From Stenotrophomonas sp046736075 (GTDB taxonomy: Bacteria; Pseudomonadota; Gammaproteobacteria; Xanthomonadales; Xanthomonadaceae), in contig NZ_CP177163.1 of the NCBI RefSeq assembly GCF_046736075.1, positions 992,001-1,056,000 on the forward strand: a DNA stretch of 64,000 nt, given 5' to 3'. The notes under the pieces are model-generated. The model was not told the origin of the DNA. It saw only the letters and a program-made list of their open reading frames with translations, and searched no databases. This document shows, one piece after another, positions 26,371 to 37,969 of the stretch. Numbering within the stretch: the stretch's first letter is position 1; each line of letters starts with the position of its first letter. Both the position numbers and the translations under genes were made by a program.

Positions 26371-26763
26371 TCAGGCCTGCGCGGATGCCTTCAGGCTGGC
26401 GGCGAAGTCCAGCTTGTACTGGTCGAAATCCTTGCCGTCGGCCTTGGCCTCGGCATGGGCGGCATCCTTCAACGCGTCCGAGTACACCAGCCGCACAGGG
26501 GTGCCCTGGCGCTCGTGCAGTTCGGCGGCCTGCATGATCAGCGCCAGCACGCGCGCGGCACTCGCGGTCTGGCCGGCGATGCGGCCATCCATGCCCAGCA
26601 CCCACTCGCCGTCGCGGCGCACGATCCCGGCCAGCAGCGTGCGTTGCTGGTCGCGCAGTTCGGCATGCGGCTCGACCGGGGAGGCCTGGGCCTGCTCACG
26701 GTTGGCGGCCTGGGTTTCGCGGCGCCGGCGGATGTCGCGGCGCAGTTTGGAGGTGGTCGACAT
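26371..26763 (-). CDS. Conserved-looking hypothetical cytoplasmic protein
   Basis: 130 residues. The N-terminal 30 residues are strongly basic (SKLRRDIRRRRETQAANRE), followed by a beta-rich centre (LLAGIVRRDGEWVLGMDGRI) and an amphipathic helical end rich in Ala, Asp and Lys. No signal peptide or membrane helix is present. I do not recognise the family. The ATG at 26763 avoids a long unlikely extension. It follows the siderophore-interacting protein gene in the same direction after 80 bases. Confidence 0.65.
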   Translation of the reverse strand: MSTTSKLRRDIRRRRETQAANREQAQASPVEPHAELRDQQRTLLAGIVRRDGEWVLGMDGRIAGQTASAARVLALIMQAAELHERQGTPVRLVYSDALKDAAHAEAKADGKDFDQYKLDFAASLKASAQA

Positions 26764-26843
26764 CGGGGGACTTCCGGACTGCGTGAAAGCGCAAAGGATA
26801 CCGCACGGGCCGCACGCGACCCGTGCCCACGCCCGCAGGCCGG

Positions 26844-27737
26844 TCAGTCCAGGACCTTGCCCTGCCGCCAGTAGCCCATGAACGTGACCGCGCGCTTGTC
26901 GATCCCGCACTCCTTCACCAGGTGGCGGCGGATCGCCATCACTGCCCCGGCCTCACCGGCCACCCAGGCGTACAGTCCCTGGCCGTCGGTGCTGGCCTGC
27001 TCCCAGAGGATGTCCTGGTCAATGTCGATGTCGGCCAGTTCCTGGTCGCCGGTACGCGGCCCGACCGGGCCGATCCGCGCACGGACCGCCTCCTGCAGCC
27101 GCTGGCCATGCGCGGCGCCGTCGCGCGCCAGCCAGAACAGCTGGGCGCCCGTCGGGGCCTGCAGCGGCAGCACGTCCGCTTCCTGCTCCACCTCCAGGAA
27201 TGCCTGCACCTCCGGCGGCCGCGGCCACTGCGCCAGTGCCTCCAGGATCCCGGCTGCGGCCGGCAGCGCGGTGCCGTCGGCCACCAGCAGCACCCGCCGC
27301 ACCTGCGCCGGCGGCTTCCATTCGTAGCCCTCGCTGCTGGCCTGCACCTGCGCATCCGGGGCGAGCAGACTGACCCGGTCGCCGATCCGCGCGTGGGTGG
27401 CCCAGCGCGATGCCGGACCGGTCTCGCCATGCAGCACGAAATCGACATCGACTTCGCCGGCCTCCGGGCGCAGCGCGCGGATCGTGTAGGTCCGCATCGG
27501 CGCCCGCTGGTCGTCGGGCAGCGCGCGGTACCGCGCATACCAGTCCTCGCCCTGCGGTACGACGGGCGCGGCCTGGCCGGGCAGCGGGAAGAACACCTTG
27601 ATGCGCTGGTCCGGGCCCTCGGTCTTCATGTTCGCCACATCGGGCGCGGCGAAGACCAGCCGGGTCAGCGAAGGAGAAAGCGATACGCGCTGCTTGAGCG
27701 CGACATCGAACAGGCGGTAGGTCTGCTGTGCAGCCAT
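26844..27737 (-). CDS. Siderophore-interacting protein (FAD-binding ferric reductase)
   Basis: 297 residues of the SIP/ViuB family. The FAD-binding barrel holds MRTYTIRALRPEAGEVDVDF (about residues 79-98), where RxYT contacts FAD, and GPASRWA. The NAD(P)-binding domain has LLVADGTALPAAAGILEAL. The C-terminal WVAGEAGAVMAIRRHLV helix is typical. It reduces ferric siderophores in the cytosol to release iron. The ATG at 27737 has AGGGTGA six bases upstream. A tandem direct repeat lies just upstream and may be its operator. Confidence 0.9.
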   Translation of the reverse strand: MAAQQTYRLFDVALKQRVSLSPSLTRLVFAAPDVANMKTEGPDQRIKVFFPLPGQAAPVVPQGEDWYARYRALPDDQRAPMRTYTIRALRPEAGEVDVDFVLHGETGPASRWATHARIGDRVSLLAPDAQVQASSEGYEWKPPAQVRRVLLVADGTALPAAAGILEALAQWPRPPEVQAFLEVEQEADVLPLQAPTGAQLFWLARDGAAHGQRLQEAVRARIGPVGPRTGDQELADIDIDQDILWEQASTDGQGLYAWVAGEAGAVMAIRRHLVKECGIDKRAVTFMGYWRQGKVLD

Positions 27738-27776
27738 GCAATCACCCTGAAGAGCGGCGGACGTGGGGGTCCGCAG

Positions 27777-27813
27777 GGGAACGTATTGGCTGTCGTAGGG
27801 AACGAACTGGCTG
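27777..27813 (-). promoter_or_regulatory. Tandem 16-base direct repeat, possible operator of the SIP gene
   Basis: Two copies of a 16-base motif (27777-27792 and 27798-27813) match at 14 positions and start 21 bases apart, two helical turns. They lie 40-76 bases upstream of the SIP start codon. This spacing suggests a repressor or activator site; the protein is unknown. It does not match a Fur box as I know it. Confidence 0.35.
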
Positions 27814-27902
27814 GCGAGCGCACAGGATACCCGGCACGCGCGGCCTGGCAATGCCGGCGACGCTACGGTTGCGTGCGACGCAACCGTGGCGTGCCGCCCG
27901 CG

Positions 27903-29126
27903 TCATTGCGGTGGCAGCAGGGCCTCGCGGCGACGCTCGCAATGCCGCTCCCAGTACCAGAATGTCGCACCGATGGCGAAGAAGCCGGCATAGCCCAGTG
28001 CCAGATGCAGCGGGTTGCCGCTGAGCATCGGCGACACCACGCCGGCGACAACGGTGTTGATCATCAACTGGATGAACATCTGCATCGACGAGGCCAGACC
28101 GCGCTGCTGCGGATACATGTCCAGCACCGCCAGCGCCAGGATCGGGAAGATCAGCGCCATGCCGACGCCACCGAGGAAGATCGGCAGCACCGCCCACGGC
28201 AGGGCAATCTGCGGCACCGACAGCACGTAGGCCAGATTGAGCAGCGCCGACAGCGCGCACAGGCCGAAGCCGATCGCGATCTGCCGCTGCGCCACCACCC
28301 GGCCGGCCATGCGCCCGGACAGGAACGACCCCATCGTCATGCCGCCGATGGTGGGAATGAACAGCCACGCGAAGCCGCCCTCGCCCAGCTTCAGGTGCTG
28401 CATCACGAACACCGGCGCCGAGGCGATGTACAGGAAGATGCCGGAGAAATTGAACGCGCCTGCGGCGGCCAGCCGCAGCAGCCGCGGGTGCGAGCCCATG
28501 CGCGCATAGCTGCGCAGCAGCGCGCGCATCGACAGCGGCGTGCGCGCCTGCACCGGGTGGGTTTCCGGCAGCCACTTGCCGGTGGCCAGCAGCAGCACCA
28601 CCGCGAACACCACCAGGAACCAGAAGATCAGTGGCCAGTCGCCGCCGCCGAGCAGGATCCAGCCGCCGATGATCGGCGCGATCGCCGGGGCCACGCCGAA
28701 GATCATCGACACCTGGCTCATCAGCCGCTGCGCGTCCGCGCCGTGGTACAGATCGCGGATCACCGCGCGGCCCACGATCACGCCAACACCGGCGGTCACG
28801 CCCTGCAGGGCACGGAACACCAGCAGCGTGGTCATGTCGCGCGACAGCGCGCAGCCGACCGAGGCGGCAATGAACAGCACCAGCCCGCCGATGATCACCC
28901 GCTTGCGGCCGAACGCATCCGACAACGGGCCGTGCGCCAGGCTCATCAGGCCGTAGAACAGCAGGTACACGCTGATGGTCTGCTGCACCGCGACCTGGTC
29001 CACCTGCATGCGTTCGCCAAGCAGCAGGAAGGCCGGGAAGATGGTGTCGATCGAGAACGGACCGAACATCGCCAGGCCTGCGAGCAGCAGGGCCAGGCGG
29101 CGGGTCGAGGGCGAGGCGGGCGTCAT
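27903..29126 (-). CDS. Bcr/CflA family MFS drug exporter
   Basis: 407 residues and 12 membrane helices, the usual length for the family. The Bcr/CflA pattern is clear: MFGPFSIDTIFPAF in helix 1, the loop motif GPLSDAFGRKRVIIGG (about residues 63-78), and FRALQGVTAGVGVIVGRAVI in helices 4-5. It is a proton-driven exporter of small toxic molecules such as bicyclomycin or sulfonamides; the substrate cannot be told. The ATG at 29126 has GGAAG five bases upstream; an ATG at 29147 has none. It lies upstream of the SIP gene, 165 bases apart, so a shared transcript is possible. Confidence 0.88.
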   Translation of the reverse strand: MTPASPSTRRLALLLAGLAMFGPFSIDTIFPAFLLLGERMQVDQVAVQQTISVYLLFYGLMSLAHGPLSDAFGRKRVIIGGLVLFIAASVGCALSRDMTTLLVFRALQGVTAGVGVIVGRAVIRDLYHGADAQRLMSQVSMIFGVAPAIAPIIGGWILLGGGDWPLIFWFLVVFAVVLLLATGKWLPETHPVQARTPLSMRALLRSYARMGSHPRLLRLAAAGAFNFSGIFLYIASAPVFVMQHLKLGEGGFAWLFIPTIGGMTMGSFLSGRMAGRVVAQRQIAIGFGLCALSALLNLAYVLSVPQIALPWAVLPIFLGGVGMALIFPILALAVLDMYPQQRGLASSMQMFIQLMINTVVAGVVSPMLSGNPLHLALGYAGFFAIGATFWYWERHCERRREALLPPQ

Positions 29127-29319
29127 GCGGTCTTCCGTCTGGGCCATGCGCGAACGCACGGCGGGCGCCAGCCCGGAACGGGCGGCGCCAGATGAATACG
29201 AGGATCCGGTGATGATAGGCCTTTGTGCCGCCGGGCACCATCGCTGCGGCGCCCCTCCCTGCGCCCATACCACCCCGTATTCATGTGGCGTAGGGACGCA
29301 GCGGATCAGGCCGCTGGGC

Positions 29320-29325
29320 TATAAT
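29320..29325 (+). promoter_or_regulatory. Candidate -10 box for the riboswitch-gcvP transcript
   Basis: A consensus TATAAT lies 12 bases before the riboswitch, a fitting distance for a start at its 5' end. No good -35 box is visible at 16-18 bases. Confidence 0.5.
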
Positions 29326-29336
29326 CGCCGGGCTAC

Positions 29337-29518
29337 ATGGTGGGAGAAGCGGACAGTTGTTTGAATCAACCGCTGCCGAAGGCGCAACGCCCGTAATCGC
29401 TCAGGCCCGATACCACCCGCACCAAAACTCTGGAGAGACCGGCGAGTGCCGGCGCCGAAGGGGCACGAAGCACGCAGACGCGCGCTTTTAAACTCTCAGG
29501 CAAAAGGACAGAGGGGCA
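29337..29518 (+). promoter_or_regulatory. Tandem glycine riboswitch (gcvT element)
   Basis: Two glycine aptamers lie in series. Aptamer 1 (about 29337-29419) has GGTGGGAGAAGCGGAC, CCGAAGG and CTCAGGC. Aptamer 2 (about 29427-29518) has CTCTGGAGAGACC, GCCGAAGGGGCA and ACTCTCAGGCAAAAGGACAG. They are joined by a short A-rich linker, as in cooperative glycine riboswitches. The element ends about 95 bases before the gcvP start. The intervening sequence (29519-29613) is the presumed expression platform; I see no obvious terminator there, so control may be at translation or through an antisequestrator. Confidence 0.93.
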
Positions 29519-29613
29519 CCCAGGAAGACCGCAGGGTCCGGTGGATCGCGCTTGTTCGCGCCACGGCCCGGCCGCCTTCCGAACGTGCGTGCCCACTCTT
29601 TTGGATGCCAGCC

Positions 29614-32484
<2,871 letters not shown>

Positions 32485-32504
32485 GCCTCCCTGCCCGGAT
32501 GCAA

Positions 32505-32536
32505 TGAAAAACGGCCCGCGCAAGCGGGCCGTTTCT
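32505..32536. terminator. Bidirectional terminator between gcvP and the permease
   Basis: A perfect 11-bp stem (32509-32519 with 32524-32534) with a GCAA loop has A residues before it and T residues after it. It lies between two convergent genes and can serve both. Confidence 0.88.
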
Positions 32537-32563
32537 GTTGTGGCGATGCCCCGGTCGTGCCGG

Positions 32564-33958
32564 TCAGTCGGCCGGGCGGTTGGCGCGCACGCGGCGTGCC
32601 ACTTCGCTGCTGATCGCGATCACCGCGGTCAGCGCCGCCATCGACAGGAACTGCAGGCGGGTGTGCGCTTCGGACAGCAGCAGGCCGAAGATCAGCGCCA
32701 GCACGCCCAGGCCGAGCACGGTCAGGTACGGATAGCCCGCCATGCGGAACGGCAGGCGGGTGCCGTCACGGTTGGCGCGGTGGCGCAGGATCAGCTGCGA
32801 CAGCAGCGAGATCGTCCACACCAGCAGGCAGGTCGAGCCAACGATGTTGAGCAGCACCGGCAGCACCCGCTCCGGGAACAGCAGTTCCATCACCGTGGCC
32901 GCGAAGCCAAACAGCACACTGGCCAGCACCGCGATGATGGGGACCTGGCGCGGATCGGTCCAGCCGAGCACGGCCGGCGCTTCGCGGCGCTGCGCCAGCG
33001 AGAACATCATGCGCGAGGCGCCATACAGATTGGCATTGAGCGCGGACAACAGCGCGATCACCGCAATCAGGGTGATGGCGGTGGCCGCACCGGGAATCTT
33101 GGCCACCTCCAGCACCGCCGCGAACGGCGACTTGAGCAGCTCGCTGGTCCACGGCACCACGGCGATGATCACGCTCAGCGAACCGATGTAGAACACCAGG
33201 ATGCGCCAGGCCACGGTGCGGATCGCACGCGCGATGCTGCGTTCGGGGTCTTCGGTTTCCGCTGCGGCCACCGCCACGATTTCGGTGCCACCGAAGGCGA
33301 ACACCACCACCAGCAATGCCGCGCCGACGCCCGCCAGCCCCTTGGGCGCGAAGCCGCCGTGGGCGGTGAAATTGCTCAGGCCCGGCGAGGTCACGTTGGG
33401 CAGCCAGCCCAGCAGCAGCGCCGCGCCGATCAGGATGAAGGCCACGATCGCCACCACCTTGAGGATGGCGAACCAGAACTCGAATTCGCCGAAATTCTTC
33501 ACGCCCAGCAGGTTGATCGCGGTGAAGAACAGCATGAACGCCAGCGCCGCCATCGGCACCGGGATCGCGGGCCAGACCGTGGCCAGCAACCCCGCCGCAC
33601 CGACCGCTTCGGCGGCGATCACGATCACCAGCTGCACCCACCACAGCCAGCCCACCGTGGCGCCGGCGGTGGCGCCCATCGCGTCGGCGGCGTACACCGA
33701 GAATGCGCCGCTGGTCGGCTTGGCCGCCGCCATTTCGCCCAGCGCATTCATCACGATGATCACCAGCGCACCGGCCACCAGGTACGACAGCAGCACCGCC
33801 GGCCCGGCGGCCTGCACGCCCACGCCGGAGCCGAGGAACAGGCCAGCGCCGATCGCGCTGCCCAGCCCCATCATGATCAGCTGGCGGGGTTTGAGCGCGT
33901 GGCCCAGACGGGCGTTGGCGGGAGAAGTGGCGGGAGCCGGAGTCGGAGATGCGGGCAT
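32564..33958 (-). CDS. APC family amino acid permease
   Basis: 464 residues with 12 membrane helices. Helix 1 has IMMGLGSAIGAGLFLGSG (about residues 32-49), the substrate-binding unwound segment of amino acid transporters. GEMAAAKPTSGAFSVYA and the GGTEIVAVAAAETEDPERSI segment place it with the GABA, aromatic and cationic amino acid permeases (CycA/GabP/AnsP type). The exact substrate cannot be told; proximity to gcvP on the other strand is not evidence for glycine. The ATG at 33958 (MPASPTP) has only a weak ribosome site. Divergent from the methyltransferase gene by 161 bases. Confidence 0.87.
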   Translation of the reverse strand: MPASPTPAPATSPANARLGHALKPRQLIMMGLGSAIGAGLFLGSGVGVQAAGPAVLLSYLVAGALVIIVMNALGEMAAAKPTSGAFSVYAADAMGATAGATVGWLWWVQLVIVIAAEAVGAAGLLATVWPAIPVPMAALAFMLFFTAINLLGVKNFGEFEFWFAILKVVAIVAFILIGAALLLGWLPNVTSPGLSNFTAHGGFAPKGLAGVGAALLVVVFAFGGTEIVAVAAAETEDPERSIARAIRTVAWRILVFYIGSLSVIIAVVPWTSELLKSPFAAVLEVAKIPGAATAITLIAVIALLSALNANLYGASRMMFSLAQRREAPAVLGWTDPRQVPIIAVLASVLFGFAATVMELLFPERVLPVLLNIVGSTCLLVWTISLLSQLILRHRANRDGTRLPFRMAGYPYLTVLGLGVLALIFGLLLSEAHTRLQFLSMAALTAVIAISSEVARRVRANRPAD

Positions 33959-34119
33959 CGGGATCGCTTGGCGGGCAACAAGTGCGACACGATACCGCGT
34001 CCGGCGACGCGACGGGATAGGCCGGAAGACCGGGCCGGCCGCCCATCGGCAGGCGCTGACCGGCGGCGGTACAGGGCCCAGGCGCGTTAAACTCGGCAGG
34101 TTCCTCATCGAGAGTCCGC

Positions 34120-34956
34120 ATGCACGACGCCGTTCGACGCATTGCCCGGCAAGCAGTGTCATCCCTCCGCGCCCATGCCATCCCGGTCAAGGCGCCGACC
34201 CCGGAAAGGCCGGCCTGCAACATCTGCGGTTTCGCCCTTGCCGCGTCCCGCCAGGCGCTGTCGGATCGGGAGACGCGCAGTTGTACGGTATGCGGTTCGA
34301 CCCTGCGCTTCCGTGCGCTGATGGCGGCCCTGCAATGCGAACTGGACGGCGACGGCCAGATCCGCGTGCTGGAGCGCATCCCGAAGCGCCGTTCCATCAC
34401 CGGGCTGGGGATGAGCGATGCGCCGGTCTATGCGAGCGCGCTGAACCGCAAATACGACTACACCAATACCTTCTTCCATACCGAGCCGCTGCTGGACATC
34501 CGCGCACCGGCCGCGCACTACCTGGGCAGGCACGACTTCGTGGTCAGTTCCGATGTGCTCGAGCATGTGGATGGCCCCTGCCTGCGGGCGCTGCAGAACC
34601 TGCGTGCCGTGCTCAAACCCGGTGGCCTGCTTGCACTGACCGTGCCGTACGGCGTCCAGGACACCACCCTGGAGCACTACCCGGACCTGCACGAGTACCG
34701 CATCGAAGGGCAAGGCGCGGATCGCATCCTGGTCAACGTCACCGCCGACGGCAGGGAGCAGCGCTTCTCCAACCTGTGCTTCCACGGGGGCGATGGCTCG
34801 ACCCTGGAACTGAGGGTGTATGCCTACCGTGACCTGATCCGCTGGCTGGGCGAAGCAGGCTTCACCGATATCCGGCTGCATGATGCCGAGCACCCCCAGT
34901 GGGGCATCATCCATCAGCACCAACTCGGCCTGCCGATCACCGCAAGGGCGGTCTGA
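34120..34956 (+). CDS. Zinc-ribbon SAM-dependent methyltransferase
   Basis: 278 residues. Residues about 30-65 hold two Cys pairs (ACNICGF and SCTVCGSTLRFRA) that probably bind zinc. A class I methyltransferase fold follows with YDYTNTFFHTEPLLDIRAP, then the strand-helix FVVSSDVLEHVDGP and LKPGGLLALTVPY, both typical of the Methyltransf_11/23 group. The usual GxGxG motif I is not evident; ITGLGMSD is the nearest match. Related zinc-ribbon methyltransferases occur in sugar or cell-surface modification. The substrate is unknown. The ending is compact with a His-rich IIHQHQLGLP. Confidence 0.78.
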   Translation: MHDAVRRIARQAVSSLRAHAIPVKAPTPERPACNICGFALAASRQALSDRETRSCTVCGSTLRFRALMAALQCELDGDGQIRVLERIPKRRSITGLGMSDAPVYASALNRKYDYTNTFFHTEPLLDIRAPAAHYLGRHDFVVSSDVLEHVDGPCLRALQNLRAVLKPGGLLALTVPYGVQDTTLEHYPDLHEYRIEGQGADRILVNVTADGREQRFSNLCFHGGDGSTLELRVYAYRDLIRWLGEAGFTDIRLHDAEHPQWGIIHQHQLGLPITARAV

Positions 34957-34986
34957 CCGCCGCTTCCAGTGGCCGCGGCGGCGGGC

Positions 34987-35697
34987 TCAGCCCTCGCCGC
35001 GTTCGCCGATCTGGGCGCGGTAGCCGCGCGGCGACACCCCCACCTCGGCCTTGAACTTGCGCGTGAACGCGCTCTGGTCGGTGAAGCCGCAGGCCTGGCC
35101 GATGCTGGCGATGGTGTCCGGACCATGCAGCAGATGCACCGCCATCTGGATGCGCAGGCGGGTCAGCACCTGCTGCGGGGTCATCTGGAACACCTTGCGG
35201 AACGTGCGTTCGAGCTTGGACAGCGAGAAGCCGGTGATGTCCAGCAGCGTCTGCATCCGCACGTTCTCGGCGTAATGCGCATTCAGATGCGCCAGCGCCA
35301 GGCGCAGCTGCTCGTACTGGGTACCCAGGCTGTCCTTCTGGCCCAGGTCGCGCGAAATCCCGATCAGCCCCTGCACCTGCCCGTCCACCAGCAGCGGACG
35401 CTTGCAGGTCAGGCACCAGCCCGGCTCACGGTTGGCGAACAGGTGGAGTTCCATCAGGTTCTCGATCGCCTTGCCGGCCAGCACCTGTTCGTCCTGGGAG
35501 GCGTAGTCGGCGCCCAGCCCGGTCGGGTAGATCTCCGCGGCGGTGCGGCCGATCACCTCCTTGCGCGATTTCAGCCCCAACCGCCGCAGCATCGTCTGGT
35601 TGATGTGCGTGTAGCGGCCCTGGCGGTCCTTCATGAAGAACAACACGTCCGGGATCGCGTCGAACAGGGCTTCGATGTCGGCGGGTTCAACGCGCAT
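34987..35697 (-). CDS. PAS domain-AraC family transcriptional regulator
   Basis: 236 residues. The N-terminal PAS domain (about 8-125) shows DAIPDVLFFMKDRQGRYTHI, EVIGRTAAEIYP and VQGLIGISRDLG. The C-terminal AraC helix-turn-helix (about 140-230) shows LLDITGFSLSKLERTFRKVF and IGQACGFTDQSAFTRKFKA. Such proteins sense a small ligand or redox state by PAS and bind DNA through AraC. The start at 35697 is the first residue of the PAS fold. It diverges from the catalase gene across 144 bases, so it may control katE, but this is inference. Confidence 0.9.
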   Translation of the reverse strand: MRVEPADIEALFDAIPDVLFFMKDRQGRYTHINQTMLRRLGLKSRKEVIGRTAAEIYPTGLGADYASQDEQVLAGKAIENLMELHLFANREPGWCLTCKRPLLVDGQVQGLIGISRDLGQKDSLGTQYEQLRLALAHLNAHYAENVRMQTLLDITGFSLSKLERTFRKVFQMTPQQVLTRLRIQMAVHLLHGPDTIASIGQACGFTDQSAFTRKFKAEVGVSPRGYRAQIGERGEG

Positions 35698-35841
35698 GGC
35701 ACGGCAGGCTGGGAAGGAACACGCGCCAAGGATACCCGGCGCGTGAAGCGCGGGTGCATGCCCCGCCTCTTTTTCGCACTGCTGGTTAACGCCCGGGTTG
35801 CCAGTGTGAGGCGTTGCCCCACCGCCAGCCCGGAGTGCCTC

Positions 35842-37926
35842 ATGGCCACCAGCAAGCCCCGCAAGCCCGCCCCTCCCTCGACCGATACGCGCGGCGCAGG
35901 CGATGAACTCCACCAGCGCGCGGGCGGCAGCCATCCCACGCTGACCACCGCGCAGGGCATTCCGGTCGCCGACAACCAGAATTCGCTGCGTGCCACGCCA
36001 CGCGGGCCGACGCTGCTGGAAGATTTCATCCTGCGCGAGAAGATCACCCACTTCGACCACGAACGCATTCCCGAACGCATCGTGCACGCCCGCGGCAGTG
36101 CGGCCCACGGCTACTTCGAACTGACCCGTTCGCTGGGCGACTACACCCGCGCGCGGGTGCTGAGCGAGGTGGGCGTACGCACGCCGGTGTTTACCCGTTT
36201 TTCCACCGTGGCCGGTGGCGCCGGCTCGGTGGACACGCCGCGCGACGTGCGCGGTTTCGCGGTCAAGTTCTACACCCGCGAAGGCAACTGGGACCTGGTC
36301 GGCAACAACATCCCGGTGTTCTTCATCCAGGACGCGATCAAGTTCCCCGACCTGATCCATGCGGTGAAGATGGAACCGGATCGCGCCTTCCCGCAGGCAG
36401 CCAGCGCGCATGACACGTTCTGGGACTTCATCTCGCTGATGCCCGAATCGATGCACATGATCATGTGGGCGATGAGCGACCGCGCCATCCCACGCTCGCT
36501 GCGCATGATCGAGGGCTTCGGCATCCACAGCTTCCGCCTGCTCAACGATGCCGGCGAGTCCACGTTCGTCAAGTTCCATTGGCGTCCCAAGCTGGGGCTG
36601 CAGTCCACGGTGTGGGATGAAGCGGTCAAGCTGCAGGGCGCGGACAACGACTTCCACCGGCGCGACCTGTTCGAGTCGATCAGCGCCGGCGACTTCCCCG
36701 AGTGGGAACTGGCGGTGCAGCTGTTCACCGAGGAGGAGGCCGATGCGTTCCCGTTCGACCACCTCGACCCGACCAAGATCATTCCGGAGTCGCTGGTGCC
36801 GTTGACGGTGATCGGGCGCATGGTGCTGGACCGGTGGCCGGACAACTTCTTCGCGGAAACCGAGCAGGTGGCGTATTGCCCGGCGAACGTGCCGCCGGGC
36901 ATCGACTTCAGCAACGACCCGCTGCTGCAGGGCCGCCTGTTCTCCTACCTGGATACGCAGCTGAGCCGGCTGGGTGGCCCGAACTTCCACCAGATTCCGA
37001 TCAACACCCCGAAATGCCCGTTCGCCAACCACCAGCGCGACGGGCATATGCAGATGGCCGTACCCAAGGGCCGGGTGGCGTACGAGCCGAGCTCGCTGCA
37101 GGAGGACAGCCCGCGCGAAAGCGCTGACGGGTTCCCCAGCCATGCCACCGCGCCGGATGATGGCCGCAAGGGCCGCGTGCGTGCCGAGAGTTTTGCCGAC
37201 CACTACAGCCAGGCGCGGATGTTCTTCCGCAGCCTGGAAGCGCCGGAGCAGGCGCATCTCGCCTCGGCGCTGGTGTTCGAACTGTCCAAGGTGGAGACGG
37301 CCCGCATCCGCGACCGCACGGTAAGCCACCTGCGCAACATCGACGACGGGCTGGCCAAGCGGGTCGCGGCCGGCCTTGGGATGCCAAGCCTGCCCGACCC
37401 CGCCGCCACGGCAACGCCCGCACAGGACCTTCCCGCTGCGCCCGAAGTACGTGTGATCGGCCGTAACCGGGACATCCTCAAGGGACGCTGCATCGGCATC
37501 CTGTTCGACCAGGGCTCCGATGCCGGCGTGATCAATGCCCTGCGCAAGGCAGCGGCCAAGGCGGGGGCCAGCATCAAACTGGTGGCACCGAAGATCGGCG
37601 GTGGAGCGCTCAGCGATGGCAAGCTGCAGCCGGCCGATGGCCAGCTCGCCGGCACGCCCTCGGTGGTGTTCGATGCCGTGGCGGTGGTGCTCAGCGCCGA
37701 CGCGGCCAAGCGCCTGTCGAAGGAGTCGGCGGCCATCGACTTTGTGGCCGATGCCTGGGCCCACCTGAAGGCCATCGCCGCCGATGAAGGGGCCCAGGCG
37801 CTGCTCAAGGCGGCGCGCGTGGGCAACGATGCCGGCGTGGTCGAGGCCGAGGATACGGCCGGCTTCATCGCCGCTGCCGCCACCCGCCAGTGGGCGCGCG
37901 AACCCAAGGTGCGCACCCTGGCCTAG
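35842..37926 (+). CDS. katE: Large-subunit catalase (clade 2, HPII type)
   Basis: 694 residues. Catalytic His is in VHARGSAAHGYFE, Asn in LVGNNIPVFFIQDA, and the proximal heme Tyr in RLFSYLDTQLSRLG. The catalase core ends near residue 520. The flavodoxin-like C-terminal domain (about 540-694, starting GRCIGILFDQGSDAG) is present, so this is the large form as in E. coli KatE. It is a cytosolic tetramer breaking down hydrogen peroxide. The ATG has GGAG six bases upstream. Its 5' region is shared with the PAS-AraC gene. A 12-bp hairpin follows. Confidence 0.96.
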   Translation: MATSKPRKPAPPSTDTRGAGDELHQRAGGSHPTLTTAQGIPVADNQNSLRATPRGPTLLEDFILREKITHFDHERIPERIVHARGSAAHGYFELTRSLGDYTRARVLSEVGVRTPVFTRFSTVAGGAGSVDTPRDVRGFAVKFYTREGNWDLVGNNIPVFFIQDAIKFPDLIHAVKMEPDRAFPQAASAHDTFWDFISLMPESMHMIMWAMSDRAIPRSLRMIEGFGIHSFRLLNDAGESTFVKFHWRPKLGLQSTVWDEAVKLQGADNDFHRRDLFESISAGDFPEWELAVQLFTEEEADAFPFDHLDPTKIIPESLVPLTVIGRMVLDRWPDNFFAETEQVAYCPANVPPGIDFSNDPLLQGRLFSYLDTQLSRLGGPNFHQIPINTPKCPFANHQRDGHMQMAVPKGRVAYEPSSLQEDSPRESADGFPSHATAPDDGRKGRVRAESFADHYSQARMFFRSLEAPEQAHLASALVFELSKVETARIRDRTVSHLRNIDDGLAKRVAAGLGMPSLPDPAATATPAQDLPAAPEVRVIGRNRDILKGRCIGILFDQGSDAGVINALRKAAAKAGASIKLVAPKIGGGALSDGKLQPADGQLAGTPSVVFDAVAVVLSADAAKRLSKESAAIDFVADAWAHLKAIAADEGAQALLKAARVGNDAGVVEAEDTAGFIAAAATRQWAREPKVRTLA

Positions 37927-37936
37927 CGCGGGAGGC

Positions 37937-37965
37937 CGCTGCGACGGCCTGTTGCCGTCGCAGCG
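37937..37965 (+). terminator. Hairpin after katE
   Basis: A perfect 12-bp stem (37937-37948 with 37954-37965) lies between katE and the convergent operon's last stop (37970). It has no T tract, but its symmetry would suit both directions. Confidence 0.65.
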
Positions 37966-37969
37966 CGGA

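Noticed and set aside
34987..37764. A very long open frame on the minus strand running from the PAS-AraC gene through the catalase
   Set aside because: Only the last 236 residues look like protein; the rest is the antisense of katE, an effect of high GC at third codon positions.
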